Positions 8,488-17,888 of a stretch of 43,516 bases of DNA are shown in pieces. Position 1 is the stretch's first letter; each line of letters starts with the position of its first letter. The stretch spans positions 64,001 through 107,516 of the forward strand of contig CAUYUJ010000926.1 in assembly GCA_963575745.1 (NCBI GenBank), in the 5' to 3' direction. Below the pieces are notes generated by a model. The model searched no databases and was not told the origin of the DNA. It worked only from the letters and a program-made list of their open reading frames with translations. The stretch comes from Prorocentrum cordatum. Taxonomy: Eukaryota > Sar > Dinophyceae > Prorocentrales > Prorocentraceae. The translations under genes and the position numbers were made by a program.

Positions 8488-10065
8488 TTAAAGAGCGCCA
8501 TCAGTCTCCATCGCCTTGCCCGCCATGGCCACTTCGTGGACATGCGCACCGCGCCGGGCGTTGGGTTTCGGGGTAGTTTCGGGCGCTCGGGGGCGCATTG
8601 GCGACCAGGGCAGCTCATGTCTCATGATTGTTCCAATTTCGATCTTCAAGAAAGCGGCGAGGGTGGTGGCAGGTAGGGGGGATCTCGATCGAGCCCAAAA
8701 CAGCGAGGTGACGTCGAAAATTGAGGATGGGGGATCGGGGTGCAGTTCAAGGTTCGGGCCGGGGTTCGCATGTCGATTTTCAGTGTCATGCTCGGTTTCA
8801 GTTGTCGGTTCGAACCGAGGTCTTAGTCGCGCGCGGTGTCCTCGCACCTTCTCGCCTAATTCCCGCCATCCGCCAGGCCAGTGCGAACTCCGACGTGATC
8901 GCCGCGAGGGCCGCGGACGTTGCAGGGGGCAGGCAAATGGCCGATTTGCGCGCGGCGCAGGCGCCACGAGGTTGCGCGGCCGATCTCGAGGAACGCCAGA
9001 TCTGTGGCCTCGGTCGGGGAATCGAGTTCGACTCGGGTCGAGATCGATTTTTCGATCGAGGCCATGTCGATATCGCTTCGACCAAGGATCTTGCGAGGCA
9101 GAATTTTGAGTGATGGGTCCTGCAGACGACTTCGATTCCGATCCTGGGATCGAGGTTGGGAGTCGATGGTCGAGTGGATGGGCCCGTGGGGCCCCTGACA
9201 GTTTTGCTTGACGTCGGCCACGCTGCGCGCGCTGCGCACCACTAGAATCGCTCGGACGTTTTTGGTTTGTCGCCTCGGCGAGGACCATCGAGGGGCATGG
9301 GTCAACCCTCGCAACCGAAGCATGCGCGCGCGGCGCATGGACGTCCGACCGACGATAAGCTGAAGCATTTGTTTGTTTCCATATAGTGCAGGCGCGGATG
9401 ATGTTGCCCACGGGCCACCCTGTGCCGCATATCTCCCCATATATCAGATCCCCCTCCACTTCGACATATCGATCCATCTCCCATTCCTCGCACCCGTTCC
9501 CCATCCTCCAATCGCGCAACTTTGCGCCCTGGCGCGCGAACGTGCGCGGGCAGCGTTGGTTGCGCCAGCGTGCGCAGGTCGCCCCAGGCGAGGCCTGCTG
9601 CCTGCAACCTCCGATACTGATGCCACGTCGATCAGTGAGACGATCGCCGCCACGGCTGAGTTCGCTTTTACCCTGGTCAGAACGACCCGACATGGGCCCA
9701 ACCTGCAGGGGCACCATCATCGATTTGATAGATGGCCGCATGCACGCAGTTCCCCCCGGGCCCGACCCCCTCTCTCTCGACCCCGACGCCTCGATCTCCC
9801 GATCCCCCTCCATCGGGGCCCGCTCGCGTTTCGTCGATGGCGCCAGTTCTGCAGCGAGCCAGCAAACGGCGCGAGACCACCGCCGCCCCGCCCCCGCCCT
9901 GCCCCCCCGCCTTTCCTCTGCCGCCCACTCCCCCTTTATTCGCCACCGTGATGCGTCGGGCACCTCTTCTGGGGAATGCGTCGGGCATCGCAGCGAATCG
10001 CGGAATGCGCGCATGCGATCGTCGGAACCAACAAATATATACTTCTTCATTGCCCCCTCCTGCAC
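8488..10065 (-). CDS. 525-codon open frame, doubtful
   Basis: The longest stop-free frame of the window (starts MQEGAMKKYIFVGSDDRMRA). Its text is Arg/Pro/Ser-rich without hydrophobic periodicity or motif, and open frames of 190-317 codons lie opposite it, so the region is simply stop-poor. A possible real protein cannot be excluded, but no feature favours it. Confidence 0.15.
   Translation of the reverse strand: MQEGAMKKYIFVGSDDRMRAFRDSLRCPTHSPEEVPDASRWRIKGEWAAEERRGGRAGAGRRWSRAVCWLAAELAPSTKRERAPMEGDREIEASGSRERGSGPGGTACMRPSIKSMMVPLQVGPMSGRSDQGKSELSRGGDRLTDRRGISIGGCRQQASPGATCARWRNQRCPRTFARQGAKLRDWRMGNGCEEWEMDRYVEVEGDLIYGEICGTGWPVGNIIRACTIWKQTNASAYRRSDVHAPRAHASVARVDPCPSMVLAEATNQKRPSDSSGAQRAQRGRRQAKLSGAPRAHPLDHRLPTSIPGSESKSSAGPITQNSASQDPWSKRYRHGLDRKIDLDPSRTRFPDRGHRSGVPRDRPRNLVAPAPRANRPFACPLQRPRPSRRSRRSSHWPGGWRELGEKVRGHRARLRPRFEPTTETEHDTENRHANPGPNLELHPDPPSSIFDVTSLFWARSRSPLPATTLAAFLKIEIGTIMRHELPWSPMRPRAPETTPKPNARRGAHVHEVAMAGKAMETDGAL
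8721..9113 (+). CDS. Possible exon within stop-poor DNA
   Basis: The second half of this frame reads ASANSDVIAARAADVAGGRQ, then ADLEERQICGLGRGIEFDSG and FFDRGHVDIASTKDLARQNF before a stop at 9111. Balanced Asp/Glu/Arg and aliphatic content makes it more protein-like than the antisense reading of the same DNA. The first half is unconvincing. Not recognised. Confidence 0.3.
   Translation: MRMGDRGAVQGSGRGSHVDFQCHARFQLSVRTEVLVARGVLAPSRLIPAIRQASANSDVIAARAADVAGGRQMADLRAAQAPRGCAADLEERQICGLGRGIEFDSGRDRFFDRGHVDIASTKDLARQNFE
9247..9310 (+). repeat. Dispersed repeat, copy 1
   Basis: Shares ATCGCTCGGACGT, then CCTCGGCGAGGACCA and CGAGG in the same order with 32624-32675. The two copies are 23 kb apart in otherwise unrelated sequence. 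Confidence 0.5.
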
Positions 10066-10868
10066 GCGCGAACACGCTCCGTCCTCGAGGCCTCTCGATC
10101 ATTCCTGCCGCTCGCGGCGCAGTTGAAGAGGAATTGCTTTCCGCCCGTGCAAGTGGGCGAACGGCCATCTGGCCCCTTCTCCGCCTTTCGGCCTCGCCCT
10201 CCGCCCTGCCCCTCAGCCCCTCGACGCGCTGCGGGCCCCGTTTTTTCTTCGAACGTGGTTTTTCGCGTTCGGCGCAGGGGGGGCGCGCCAGTCGACCGGC
10301 GTGCCCGCCGCCGCGCGCGCCGCCCCGAAGCCCCCGCCCGACGTCGGCCCCTGATCCGCAAAACAAGCAAAACATGCTAAACCTTGCAAGGCGTGCCCTT
10401 GCATACACATATAAATGCACACGCGCACGTATAATGTGCTCCAGATCTATATGCATCTTTCGATTTCTTTCACGTCGCAGCCACATGTTTGACCGAGGAT
10501 GGGCGCGGGCTGCTCGTGGGGGGGGGCGCCCTTCGACGCCCTGGGCCCTGAGCCGGTCGGAAATTATATTATCGATCATTTTCTCTATCTTTCAATATCC
10601 CCCATCTTCTTGCCGTTGCACCCATCCCGCCCCCTGCTGTTCGCGGGCCCGCGGTGGCGCGGCGCGTCCGAGGGCGCGGCGTTGAAACGCGTGGGGGGTA
10701 TACGTGATACAACAACATAAATAGTTCATACATTTATATATTCTATAATATGATAATGTACAAATTTGAAAGTTATCATATACAACAGAATTGAGATGCT
10801 GTATATATAGGTGCATGCAGATCATGAGCGTGTCCATTATATAAGTATTCATATCGGAGGCGGGGGGG
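10066..10868. other. No supported gene
   Basis: GC-rich to about 10380, then AT-rich patches at 10400-10480 and 10720-10850. Open frames on both strands lack protein-like composition. Confidence 0.5.
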
Positions 10869-10989
10869 TGAGATCAGAGTGGAACGGAGAGCCCCCCTAC
10901 CGGGAAATCGGTTTCGGCTTCGCGTTCGCACGCGCTGGCGGGCGAGAAATAAGTCTCCTGTAGCTGAGGCGCGGCCGGACCAAAAGTCT

Positions 10990-11095
10990 CCGTTTCGGCA
11001 ACCACTGCCCCGCGTTGTCCCGCCGGTGTCCCGCTCGGGGGTCGGTGGCGAGCGGTGCCCCGCCGGTGTCCCGCCGGTGTCCCGTCGGTGTCCCG
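10990..11095 (+). repeat. CCGGTGTCCCG minisatellite
   Basis: The decamer CCGGTGTCCC is repeated, with variants (GTTGTCCCG, GGTGCCCCG). Related sequence lies inverted at 21793-21955, and the GGTGTCCCG word reappears throughout the adjoining GAT array. Confidence 0.7.
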
Positions 11096-11186
11096 ATGAT
11101 GTTGATGATGATGATGATGATGTTGATGATGTTGACGATGATGATGCTGATATTGATGGTGATGATGGTGATGATGATGGTGCCCC

Positions 11187-11251
<65 letters not shown>

Positions 11252-11939
11252 GGTTGACGATGTTGATGATGATGATGCTGATGGTGGTGATGATGACGGT
11301 GCCCCGATGCTGATGATGCCGGTGATGATGTTGTTGCTGCTGATGATGGTGCCCCCGTGACCATGGTGATGTTGATGTTCCTGATGGTGTTGATGATGAT
11401 CCTATGGTTCGATGATGATGACAAGGATGATGATGACGATGGTGTTCCGATAATGATGATAAGTATGATGATGATGATGTTGTTGATGATGATGTTGATG
11501 ATGATGATGATGGTGTCCCGATGGTGCTGATGATAATGGTGATGATGACGATGGTGGTGTCCCGATGATGATGATGTTGGTGATGATGAGGATGATGATG
11601 AGGATGATGATGTGGTGATGATGGTTTGAATGATGGTGGCCCAATGGTTGATGATGCTAATGTTGATGATGATGGTGCCCCGATGATGTTGATGATGATA
11701 ATGGTGATGATGCTGATTGTGACGATGATGATGGTGTTCCGATGATGATGGTGATGTTGATGATGATGTTGGTAATGATGATGACGATGGTGGTGCCCCG
11801 ATGGTGATGATGTTGATGATGTTGTTCATGATCATGATGATGAGATGATGGTGGTGATGGTCTTGTTCCGATTATGATGGTGACGGTTTCCCGATGATGA
11901 TGATGCTGATGATGCTGATGGTGATGATGATGGTGTCCC

Positions 11940-11985
<46 letters not shown>

Positions 11986-12110
11986 GTGATAATGATGTTG
12001 ATGGTGATGGTTGAAAGGTGCTGATGGTGATGATGGTGTCCCGCTGATGATGATGATGTTGATGACGTTGATGACGATGTTGCTGATGATGATGACGTTG
12101 ATTGTGGTAT
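11096..12110 (+). repeat. Compound (GAT)n array with GGTGYCCCGATG inserts
   Basis: About 1 kb of GAT/GTT/GAC triplets, pure near 11186-11250 and 11938-11985. GGTGCCCCG or GGTGTCCCG words interrupt it about every 25-110 bases. His- and Ile-rich antisense open frames (up to 312 codons) are translations of the repeat. Confidence 0.95.
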
Positions 12111-12111
12111 C

Positions 12112-12330
12112 GAGAGTGAGATCGATAGTTTGACCGAGTGCAGGATCAATTGTGAGATCGATATTGAGATCGATCGTGGGATCGATAGTCAGATCGATTG
12201 CGAGATCGTTCGAATGAAATAGATCGAGTGATATCGATTGTGAGATCGATCGACTGAGATCGATTGAGCGATACCAATAGTGATATCGATAGTGAATTCG
12301 ATAGTGAGACCGATCGAATGAGACGTTGTA
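12112..12330 (+). repeat. GAGATCGAT-type short tandem repeat
   Basis: GAGATCGAT, GGGATCGAT, CAGATCGAT and TGATATCGAT recur about every 18-20 bases. The block is dense in GATC and ATCGAT. Confidence 0.8.
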
Positions 12331-12377
12331 TCCTCCCCCCCGAACCTCCTTCTCACCCGAAGGGTGTTCGTAATGGT

Positions 12378-12427
12378 GTATATATATATATATATGTAGA
12401 TTTATGTGTATATATATATATATATAT
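12378..12427 (+). repeat. (TA)n microsatellite
   Basis: Two TATA runs separated by GTAGATTTATGTG. Confidence 0.9.
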
Positions 12428-12599
12428 TAAACGCCCCATGGCGCGCCCACATCACGAGTACATGATCGCACGGTCCCCATGATATGCGGACCTGGAGTTC
12501 GATGTAGGATATCTGCCCACACTGCATAAAATCATGGGTACATGACAGCTCACGGTCACCGCGCCTACGATATAAGGACCACGACCCTCTGGGATGGCC

Positions 12600-12930
12600 C
12601 ACGCCGCGCGCCGTCGGCGGCGACCACGGCGGCGGCGACCGGCGACGACGACGACGACGGCCACGGCCTCGCCGCCCGCGCGGGGAGGCCCTGCGGGAGG
12701 CGCTGGCGGCCCGCGCGGCCTCCCCGCGGGAGCAGCGGAGGCCGCCCGCGGCGGGCCCCTCCCGCCGGGCTGCGGCGGGCTCGACGACGACGACGACGAC
12801 GACGATGACGACGACGACGAGGACGAGGACGAGGAAGGAAGAGGAGGAGGAGGAGGAGGAGGAGGAGGAGGAGAACGAGGACCGAGGACGAGGACGAGGA
12901 GGAGGACGAGGACGACGAAAAGGCGTGCTT
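12600..12930 (+). repeat. CGA/GAC and GGA triplet arrays
   Basis: CGACGACGA runs near 12640-12660 and 12780-12830 grade into GAGGAGGAG to about 12930. Asp-, Arg- or Ser-rich open frames here are repeat products. Confidence 0.85.
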
Positions 12931-13616
12931 ATCTTGAGTCGGGCTTGTCCCTCTACAGGAGAAATATTCAAAAATATTCCAAATAGTGCGGGGACGATTT
13001 GTTGACCATTTTTTGGCTATTATGGGGCATTGTTTTGACACATTTTTATTTGTTGTCCAAAGTCCTCTTGTGGGGGGACAGGCCCGACTGAATGATTATC
13101 GAGGCGCGTCCCGGAGCTTCTCTCGTCGGCCCGCTCCGCCGGAGGCTGGCCAAAGGCCCGCCGACGTGCGGTCACGACGCAGAGACGAGTCGCTGCTCAA
13201 GAGGCGGGGGACAATGCAAACGGGGGCCAGTCAGAGCGCTGGCTCTTACAGGATCCTGCAGCGCCAGGGGTGCATTGACCCGGGATTGGGTGCAGGATCC
13301 TGCAGGATCCAACAGGATTTTGCAGAATCTTGGAAGGCCTGACTGACCCAGGCTTGGATTCACCCGGGTCAGTAGATCACCGAGGAGGGAGATTATCCGC
13401 GGCGGCGGCGAGGGACGAGTCACCATGAATCTAGCTTTCCCAGATTGGGTCAGAATTTGTGGGGTCGCAATTCGATTCGAACGCGGATTCCGATTCGTAC
13501 TTCGATTTCTCCATGGAGGCATCTTTAGCCTCCCGGTTTGGCGTCCCATGTTAAGGCCTCCCAGATGGTGTTCAAGTAGGTGGTGTCGGAGGATCGCGAT
13601 GTTCTTCACGTCGACG
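12931..13616. other. No supported gene; BamHI/PstI-type palindrome
   Basis: AT-rich to about 13080, then GC-rich. The palindrome GGATCCTGCAGGATCC lies at 13295-13310, and its half recurs near 13251 (GGATCCTGCAG). CCCGGGT words flank at 13280 and 13365. No convincing frame. Confidence 0.55.
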
Positions 13617-13672
13617 TCGCCGATGCATCGCCGACGTGATCTCCTATGCATCGCCGATGTATCGTCGATGCG
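13617..13672 (+). repeat. Dispersed GATGCATCGCCGA motif, copy 1
   Basis: Contains CGCCGATGCATCGCCGACG, ATGCATCGCCGATG and ATCGTCGATG. The same words occur at 15147-15178 and 17777-17820. Confidence 0.7.
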
Positions 13673-13784
13673 CCGCGGTCCTCCAGTTCCATCTACTCGG
13701 ACCCAATTTGAGGGGCCTCCAGAGTCGCCATGAAGCTCAGACGAGAAGGAGATACCGATACCCCTACGGCTACTTGTCCTTGAG

Positions 13785-14160
13785 ACCGCTCGTCGCCACG
13801 GCTTGATTTTCCTCGAAGTTTTGGTTAGGACGCACCCTGGGAGAGGTCAGGGGCGTAGTGGTATCGGTGTTTGGTGTTTTCGGGTGTTCTCGCTGGTTCT
13901 TTAAACGCATTCTCGCCTCGGGATGCAGTCCAGCAGTTGCACCTCACGCAGTGGCGTTCAACCACCAGATGAGGACGAGGTGCCGATGCTGCCCTTCCCC
14001 CGTTCTCTGTCTTTGTGGGGCCTCCTGGAAGGCTCTCGTCGCCACGGCTATGGAGTTGCACCTGGCCAGAAGTCCCGGGAGAGGTCAGGGCTCGGGTTTT
14101 CCACGTGGCTTTGTCGGTTCCCGGATGTGTTCCTGCCTCGGATGGGTTTCAGCTGCGGCG
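13785..14160 (+). repeat. Diverged tandem duplication, about 245 bp
   Basis: Shared words appear in order in both halves: CTCGTCGCCACGGCT (13790 and 14036), GGGAGAGGTCAGGG (about 13840 and 14080) and GCCTCGG near 13915 and 14132. Confidence 0.5.
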
Positions 14161-14360
14161 CCCCGCCGTGGGGCGTGCCTGGCGAGCGCCCAGGGTGCCC
14201 CGAGCGCCCCAGAGCGAGCGCCGGGCGAGGAGGATCCTTTTGGCCCCGGAAGGAGGGCCTGGCGACGCCGGCGAAGACGAGTCGCCAGGAAGCAGCGGGT
14301 TCTGAGAGATCCGAGGAAGAGCACGTGCTTGTGGTAAACAGCAAGGATCTGGAAAGTTGA
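13923..14360 (+). CDS. Hypothetical open frame, 145 codons
   Basis: The last part of this frame (GLATPAKTSRQEAAGSERSE, then EEHVLVVNSKDLES) looks like protein; the rest is Pro/Arg/Gly-rich. Two other frames on the strand are also open, and one reads APGEEDPFGPG, so frame changes may be present. Part of it lies in the local duplication. Confidence 0.25.
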   Translation: MQSSSCTSRSGVQPPDEDEVPMLPFPRSLSLWGLLEGSRRHGYGVAPGQKSRERSGLGFSTWLCRFPDVFLPRMGFSCGAPPWGVPGERPGCPERPRASAGRGGSFWPRKEGLATPAKTSRQEAAGSERSEEEHVLVVNSKDLES

Positions 14361-14622
14361 CGTGCGCGGCAGCCTGGCCAGATTTCCTTTCGGGCCTCGC
14401 CCGGCCTCGTCCTCTCCCCCTCGTCGCAAGCACGTGCGGTTCAGTTCCCCCGCAGCCGTTGACCCAGTGCCCTGGATGATACATCATACCCCCCCCCCGG
14501 TTCAATAGGATTCAGTTGTGGACAGGGGCGCGGAGGCCGACTTTGATAATCAACAGGGGAAGCTGCGAATCGAAGTTGTCATCATCTCATGTTGAGTAGC
14601 AACAACATCAACAACGCTGATC

Positions 14623-14856
14623 ATGGCCATGGTGGTCTCACCATATCACCTTCCGCAATCACGAGCTTGTGACAGGCCTGCGGGATTCTCACCAGTTCAG
14701 TTTGCCCAAGTCACGGACGTTCGGCAGGACTATGGGATTTTCACTTTCTCAGCCCTTCCCGAGACAGGAAAGTGTCGCAGGGCCAGTGGGACCGATCGGA
14801 TTTTGATGTTGCGTGCGTTTTTCGAGCAGGCAGAGCACTGGAATTACTTTGTTTAG
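14623..14856 (+). CDS. Short open frame, 77 codons
   Basis: Begins MAMVVSPYHLPQSRACDRPA and ends RILMLRAFFEQAEHWNYFV. The C-terminal text (VQFAQVTDVRQDYGIFTFSA) has globular composition and the local DNA is not repetitive. A TCC microsatellite follows the stop. It could be a last exon. Unrecognised. Confidence 0.3.
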   Translation: MAMVVSPYHLPQSRACDRPAGFSPVQFAQVTDVRQDYGIFTFSALPETGKCRRASGTDRILMLRAFFEQAEHWNYFV

Positions 14857-14879
14857 CGCCTTCCTCACACGGTTCGTGG

Positions 14880-14935
14880 CCTTTCCTCCTCCTCCTCGTC
14901 GTCCTCCTCCTCTTCCTCCTCCTCGTCCTCCCCTA
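14880..14935 (+). repeat. (TCC)n microsatellite
   Basis: CTCCTCCTCGTCGTCCTCC run. This is the only strongly pyrimidine-rich TCC block on this strand. Confidence 0.85.
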
Positions 14936-15146
14936 CCCCCGCAACTGCCCAGGCCCGAGTTTCCCCGAGTTTCCGCGATTCCACGGTTTCGATTTTTTTT
15001 CGAGGCGCCGGGCTTCTTCGCCCCAAGGGCAGCGATAGGGGGGATAGGCAAAAGGGGACACATCGATCCCCAATCGCCTGTGGTCGCAGAGAGAGGCTCG
15101 ATAGCCCGAACCTGCCCGGGAACGCGCGGATATACGATCGGGCACG

Positions 15147-15178
15147 CATCGCCGATGCATCGGCGATGTATCGCCGAT
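15147..15178. repeat. Perfect 22-bp palindrome, GATGCATC family
   Basis: 15147-15168 equals its own reverse complement (CATCGCCGATG followed by CATCGGCGATG), and TATCGCCGAT follows. It lies just before the ATG of the next coding island. Confidence 0.8.
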
Positions 15179-15430
15179 TCCAGGTTGATGTTTCCCTCCC
15201 CCCAATGCCTATCCCCCCAGCACCGTTGCCGCTGAGTGCGTCGCGAACCTCGGCCATGTCCCAGGCCGCCGAGCGCGCCCAGGCGGCGACCCGGCCTGTC
15301 GCTGCCCTGCAAGGAGTCGCGGGCCCGAGCTCGAACGAGATTTTCGAACGCATGGCCAACCATAACGAGATCGCTATTGTCCAGATGCGCCAATGCCAAT
15401 CGAGCGCGCAAGGCACTGACGCAGACATAA
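15166..15430 (+). CDS. 5' part of a broken or spliced gene
   Basis: Open from ATG 15166; a second ATG at 15256 gives MSQAAERAQAATRPVAALQG, then NEIFERMANHNEIAIVQMRQ. This is good helical coding text. After about 15430 the protein-like signal moves to the +1 frame. The first ATG overlaps the palindrome, so 15256 is the more natural start. Spacing and composition suggest the same gene as 15434-16090. No family recognised. Confidence 0.45.
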
Positions 15431-15433
15431 TGA

Positions 15434-16090
15434 CGACCTGTTTTTGTCAAGGCGGGCAGCGCCTGGTGGTTCAGCAGCGCCCAGCAAGCCGCCCTCGAGA
15501 TGGTCTACAAAGGCGGTTCTCTGAAGAGCATCGAGTACGGGCGCATCTTCAACGATATGGAGGAGAGGCGCGTCGAGCTGGCGGTGGCGCTGTTCTACAA
15601 GACCCCCTGCGAGAATGACGCCCGCCTCTACGACGTCATCGAGCATCGCGGAGAGCCGCCCGAGGACCTCGCCTGGCCCACGCCGAGCCCCAGGTCGAAC
15701 GTGCTCGAGCTCGCCAAGAAGAAGGACATCGAGCCCGGCGCCGATAACGCCCAGCGCCGCACCTTCGGCCCCTGCGCCGAGCGCGTCGGCGAGGCCCTGC
15801 CCGACATCCTTTCCCAGCTCCTCCATTCCCACGACCTCGTGCTGCCGATCGACATGAAATTCGGGCCCGTGGGGGCGTGGGGCGAGGAGTTCTCCCCCGG
15901 TGCGCCAGGCGATCAGCTCTCCGAGTTGGCCCCCCGCGCGGCCAAGCAGTTCGTCACTCGCGGCCGCCGGGGCGGCGCGGTGCCGAGCGATGGCAGCGCG
16001 CGAGCCACCGCGCACGCGGTCGCCCAGCGGCGCTGGGGCCCCAAGCGCACTGCCGACGTGGCCCGCGAGTTCCAGAAACGGAACTACTAG
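15434..16090 (+). CDS. Main coding island, about 218 codons, ends at TAG
   Basis: From about 15434 the frame reads VFVKAGSAWWFSSAQQAALE, then MVYKGGSLKSIEYGRIFNDM, ERRVELAVALFYKTPCENDA, RLYDVIEHRGEPPEDLAWPT, ALPDILSQLLHSHDLVLPID and WGPKRTADVAREFQKRNY. It is dense in aromatic, acidic and aliphatic residues with strong GC bias at third positions, so coding is highly likely. A 408-codon antisense frame is its shadow. No known domain is recognised. Coding-like text continues past the TAG in the same frame, so the stop looks like a nonsense mutation or an exon end. Probably one copy of a dinoflagellate multicopy gene. Confidence 0.6.
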   Translation, partial: RPVFVKAGSAWWFSSAQQAALEMVYKGGSLKSIEYGRIFNDMEERRVELAVALFYKTPCENDARLYDVIEHRGEPPEDLAWPTPSPRSNVLELAKKKDIEPGADNAQRRTFGPCAERVGEALPDILSQLLHSHDLVLPIDMKFGPVGAWGEEFSPGAPGDQLSELAPRAAKQFVTRGRRGGAVPSDGSARATAHAVAQRRWGPKRTADVAREFQKRNY

Positions 16091-16430
16091 GACAATCGCT
16101 CCAAGCATGACTGCGCAAGCACCGGCAGGCAGCATGACTTCGAGACAGCGGCCCTCGACCAACGCGTCACGCTGAATTTCCAAGCGTTCGCCGAGACCCA
16201 CGCCGACTACGACGAGATGACCAATCAGAGCGAGCCCGAGAAGAGCCAGGCCGACGCGAAGGCCGAGCCAGAGACCGACAAGTTCACGCCGAAGGGCGCC
16301 CGAGAGCCGAGCGGCGGCGAGCGGCGAGCGCCTGGCGCACGAGCGCCCCGAGCCAAGCGTTCCCGTGATTTTCGTCACGGGGGTGCCGCGCGAGCGTCTC
16401 GAGGCACGCGCTCGAGCCCCACCCGCTTTC
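16091..16430 (+). pseudogene. In-frame continuation beyond the TAG stop
   Basis: Directly after TAG (16088-16090) the same frame reads DNRSKHDCASTGRQHDFETA, then LDQRVTLNFQAFAETHADYD and EMTNQSEPEKSQADAKAEPE. Composition matches the upstream island. After about 16330 it turns Arg/Ala-rich and less certain. Read-through in the same frame without an obvious splice site argues for a nonsense change in a once longer protein. Confidence 0.5.
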
Positions 16431-16554
16431 GAAGCTCTAAGCGAGCGCTCGAGCACGCGCGAGTGGCATTCCAAGCTGCGGGGCGCTACCCCCCTCCCTC
16501 GCCGAGTGATCTTCGATCGAGCATCAAACAATCTCGCGTGCTCGACCCCCCATC

Positions 16555-17470
16555 CTCGGATCGAGGGCCCAAGATCTCGTGTCCGAGCATCCTCGAGCAC
16601 CTTGGATCCTAGACCCGAGGATCGCCAGGCTTGGACTTGAAGATCTCGGGTTCGCGATCCGAGGGTCGAGGAACGAGCCGCGACGATCGTCGATCGTCAC
16701 CGCCGCCGTCGCCAGGCCTTGGTCGCCATCAGGGAGGCGCGATCCTCGGATCGAGGACCCGAGATCTTGATTCCGAGCAGCTCTGAGCGCCTTGGATCCT
16801 AGATCAGAGGATCGCCACGCTTGGACCCGAAGATCTCGGGTTTGCGATCCGAGGATCGAGGATCGAGCCTCGGCAATCGTCGATCACCCTCGCCGCCGCC
16901 CTCGGGCCCTGACCGCCATCGAGCAGGCTCGATCCTCGGATCGAGGATCGAAGATCCGAGATCCTCGGCCCCGGGCATCTTCGAGCGCCTTGGATCTTAG
17001 ATCCGAGGATTGCCGCGCTTGGACACGCAGATCTCGGGTTCGCGATCCGAGGGTCGAGGTTCGAGCCTCGGCGATCGTCGATCGCCCCCCTCGCCGTCCT
17101 CGGGCGCCCAGACCGCCATCGAGCAGGCTCGATCCTCGATCCTCGGATCGAGGGCCCAAGCATCTTAGAGCGATCCAAAGCCTAGATCCTAGATCCGGGG
17201 ATCGCCACGCTTGGACTTGAAGATCTCAGGCTCGTTCCGAGGGTCGAGGATCGAGCCGCGCCGATCGTCGTTCGTCACCGTCGCCGTCGTCAGGCCCAGG
17301 TCGCCATCAAGGAGGCTCGACCCTCGATCCTCGGATCGAGGATCTGCGATCCTGACCTTGAGCATCCTTGAGCATCCTCGAGCACCTCGGATCTTGGATC
17401 CGAGGATCGCCAAGCTTGGACTCCAGGATCCTGGGCCCTCGATCTGAGGATCGAGGATCGAGCCTCGAGA
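16555..17470 (+). repeat. Satellite, units of about 190-204 bp, rich in GGATCGAGG
   Basis: The landmark ATCGCCACGCTTGGAC or a variant occurs at 16621, 16811, 17009, 17201 and 17405 (spacings 190, 198, 192, 204). Each unit carries GATCTCGGGTTCGCGATCC-like sequence, a GGATCGAGGATCGAGC cluster, a GATCGTCGATC palindromic core and a Ser/Arg-coding spacer. Units are diverged by substitutions and short indels. Open frames on both strands are by-products. Confidence 0.9.
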
Positions 17471-17494
17471 CCTGCGGGTCACGCGCACAAGCGC

Positions 17495-17765
17495 GCACGC
17501 ACGCGCGCGCGCACACGCGCGTACACACGCGCGAACGCACATGCACGCGCACGCACACACACACACACTCGCAAACACACACACATACACTCACACACTC
17601 TCTCACACACACTCACACACTCACGCGCACACGCAGAACAACAAACTTACACATAACAGCAGCCAGAACAGCAACAGCAACCAGCCAAACGACAGCAACA
17701 TCAGGCCACAACATCAACAACACAATCAACAAGAGCACAAACAACAGATGCTACAACAGCACAGG
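17495..17765 (+). repeat. (CA)n with CGCG variants, then CAACAG-rich tract
   Basis: CACACGCGCGCA runs to about 17530, nearly pure CACACA to 17640, then ACAACAGCAACAG-type sequence to about 17765. Confidence 0.9.
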
Positions 17766-17776
17766 CCGACCCCTTC

Positions 17777-17820
17777 GCATCGCCGATGCATCGCCGAGGC
17801 CCGCCGGTGCATCGCCGAGG
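17777..17820 (+). repeat. Dispersed GATGCATCGCCGA motif, copy 3
   Basis: Reads GCATCGCCGATGCATCGCCG, then GGTGCATCGCCGAGG. It sits just before a coding island, as the 15147 copy does. Confidence 0.7.
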
Positions 17821-17888
17821 TGGCGCGAGCAATGTGGCGCCGTGGACGCGAGCTGTAGTGCAAGCACTATTCGGATCAAGACCGCTGA

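Noticed and set aside
8800-8830. GGTTCGAAC word suggesting a tRNA T-arm
   Set aside because: No matching acceptor, D-arm or anticodon stem can be placed around it.
10897-12149. His-, Ile- and Ser-rich open frames of up to 312 codons
   Set aside because: Pure products of the GAT array; no stops can arise in those triplets on that strand.
3004-12427. TATATA tracts as promoters
   Set aside because: They are simple TA repeats; dinoflagellate genes are not known to use canonical TATA boxes, and positions do not match coding islands.
15374-16600. 408-codon minus-strand open frame
   Set aside because: It lies exactly opposite the best plus-strand coding island, and its Leu/Gly/Arg-rich text is what the antisense of GC-biased codons produces.
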